NCBI GenBank assembly: GCA_963737485.1
Contig: CAVTSR010000018.1
Span: 321,517-385,516, forward strand
DNA length: 64,000 nucleotides
Source of the DNA: Amaricoccus sp963737485
GTDB taxonomy: Bacteria > Pseudomonadota > Alphaproteobacteria > Rhodobacterales > Rhodobacteraceae
Reading direction: 5' to 3'
Below the pieces are notes generated by a model, which was not told the origin of the DNA, did not search any database, and saw only the letters and a list, made by a program, of their open reading frames with translations. The position numbers and the translations under genes were made by a program. This document shows positions 63,746 to 64,000 of this stretch, in pieces (position 1 is the stretch's first letter; each line of letters opens with the position of its first letter).

Positions 63746-64000
63746 GCCGCGTGACCTCGGCAACCGATGCGGCTGCCGGCAGCGTGACGGTGAAGACTGC
63801 GCCGGGCCGGTCCGTCCGGTTGGCGGCGACGATGGTGCCGCCCATGGCTTCGACGAAACCGCGGCAGATCGCGAGGCCGAGGCCGGTGCCGGCGCGGACC
63901 CGGTCGCCCTTCTGCGCCCGGTGGAACTTCTCGAAGATGTGCTCGGCGTCGTCGGGCGGGATGCCTTCGCCCTCGTCCTCGATCTCCACCACGAGGCCGC
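63742..64000 (-). CDS. kdpD: Second KdpD-like sensor kinase, C-terminal part
   Basis: The gene enters from the right edge. Only the end of the ATPase domain is visible: VEIEDEGEGIPPDDAEHIFE, KFHRAQKGDRVRAGTGLGLA and MGGTIVAANRTDRPGAVFTV, ending LPAAASVAEV. Compared with copy 1, one base is missing between GAGG and TCACG (near 63757), so the expected stop overlapping the kdpE ATG is out of frame. The rest of the gene, and possibly a second kdpFABC, lies beyond the window. Confidence 0.8.
   Translation of the reverse strand, partial: RPRGGDRGRGRRHPARRRRAHLREVPPGAEGRPGPRRHRPRPRDLPRFRRSHGRHHRRRQPDGPARRSLHRHAAGSRIGCRGHAA

Overview
This window comes from a very GC-rich alphaproteobacterium. The order dapB / rbfA-truB / rpsO-pnp, the alphaproteobacterial style of the EtfB and Csp sequences, the patatin-acetoacetate decarboxylase-3-hydroxybutyrate dehydrogenase cluster and the codon use all fit Rhodobacterales or a close relative. 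The genus cannot be fixed from the sequence. No rRNA, tRNA or CRISPR array was seen.

Layout. 1-5.5 kb: the 3' end of pgi, an RluA-type pseudouridine synthase, two glycosyltransferases, a small coupled run (binding protein, cupin, YdeI-like protein) and a ROK sugar kinase. 5.6-10.3 kb: acylphosphatase-sulfotransferase, an MFS transporter, an ArsR/SRPBCC pair, and a cupin coupled to an AadA-like aminoglycoside nucleotidyltransferase. 10.4-18.9 kb: pnp, rpsO, truB, rbfA, dapB and a cold-shock gene. The usual rpsO-truB junction is opened by about 3.3 kb holding an AT-richer two-gene cassette of unknown function, a MaoC-like gene, an unknown ORF and a PAP2 phosphatase. 19.1-27.5 kb: a sugar-acid catabolic cluster (KDG kinase, FadR-type regulator, enolase-superfamily dehydratase, ribose-type ABC importer, SDR, MocD-like desaturase/hydroxylase, PanB-like enzyme). 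28-36 kb: a complete kdpFABCDE potassium system. 36-41 kb: a helicase relic, a DedA protein coupled to a P1B-type ATPase, and then gene fragments (atpG 3' end, 3'-truncated IS630, oprB 5' end). 41.2-51 kb: lipoprotein and BASS transporter, CoA-disulfide reductase-rhodanese, bdhA, adc, patatin, AspT-type transporter and gdhA. 51-54.5 kb: a TolB/TPR protein and an IS110 element flanked by 168-bp direct repeats. 54.5-59.7 kb: an RND efflux operon with its TetR regulator and operator. 59.7-64 kb: a gene graveyard (chimeric FAD-oxidoreductase/EtfB relic, coiled-coil ATPase relic, truncated PIN toxin and antitoxin), then a second, diverged kdpE/kdpD copy running off the end.

An important caveat affects the annotation. 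About 30 single-base indels break otherwise well-conserved genes, including essential or core ones (pnp, kdpB, kdpD, csp, the ABC ATPase). Most look like sequencing or assembly errors, and six lie at the same context: GANTTCG where the reading frame calls for GANTCG, which contains the GANTC site of the alphaproteobacterial CcrM methylase. Such genes are given here as whole CDS with the shift positions stated; only fragments with missing ends are called pseudogenes.

Most promising signals: the two-gene cassette inside the translation gene cluster; a 22-bp promoter box (20/22 identical) shared by gdhA and the patatin-adc-bdhA operon; the MocD-like enzyme in a sugar-acid operon; and the cupin/AadA-like pair.
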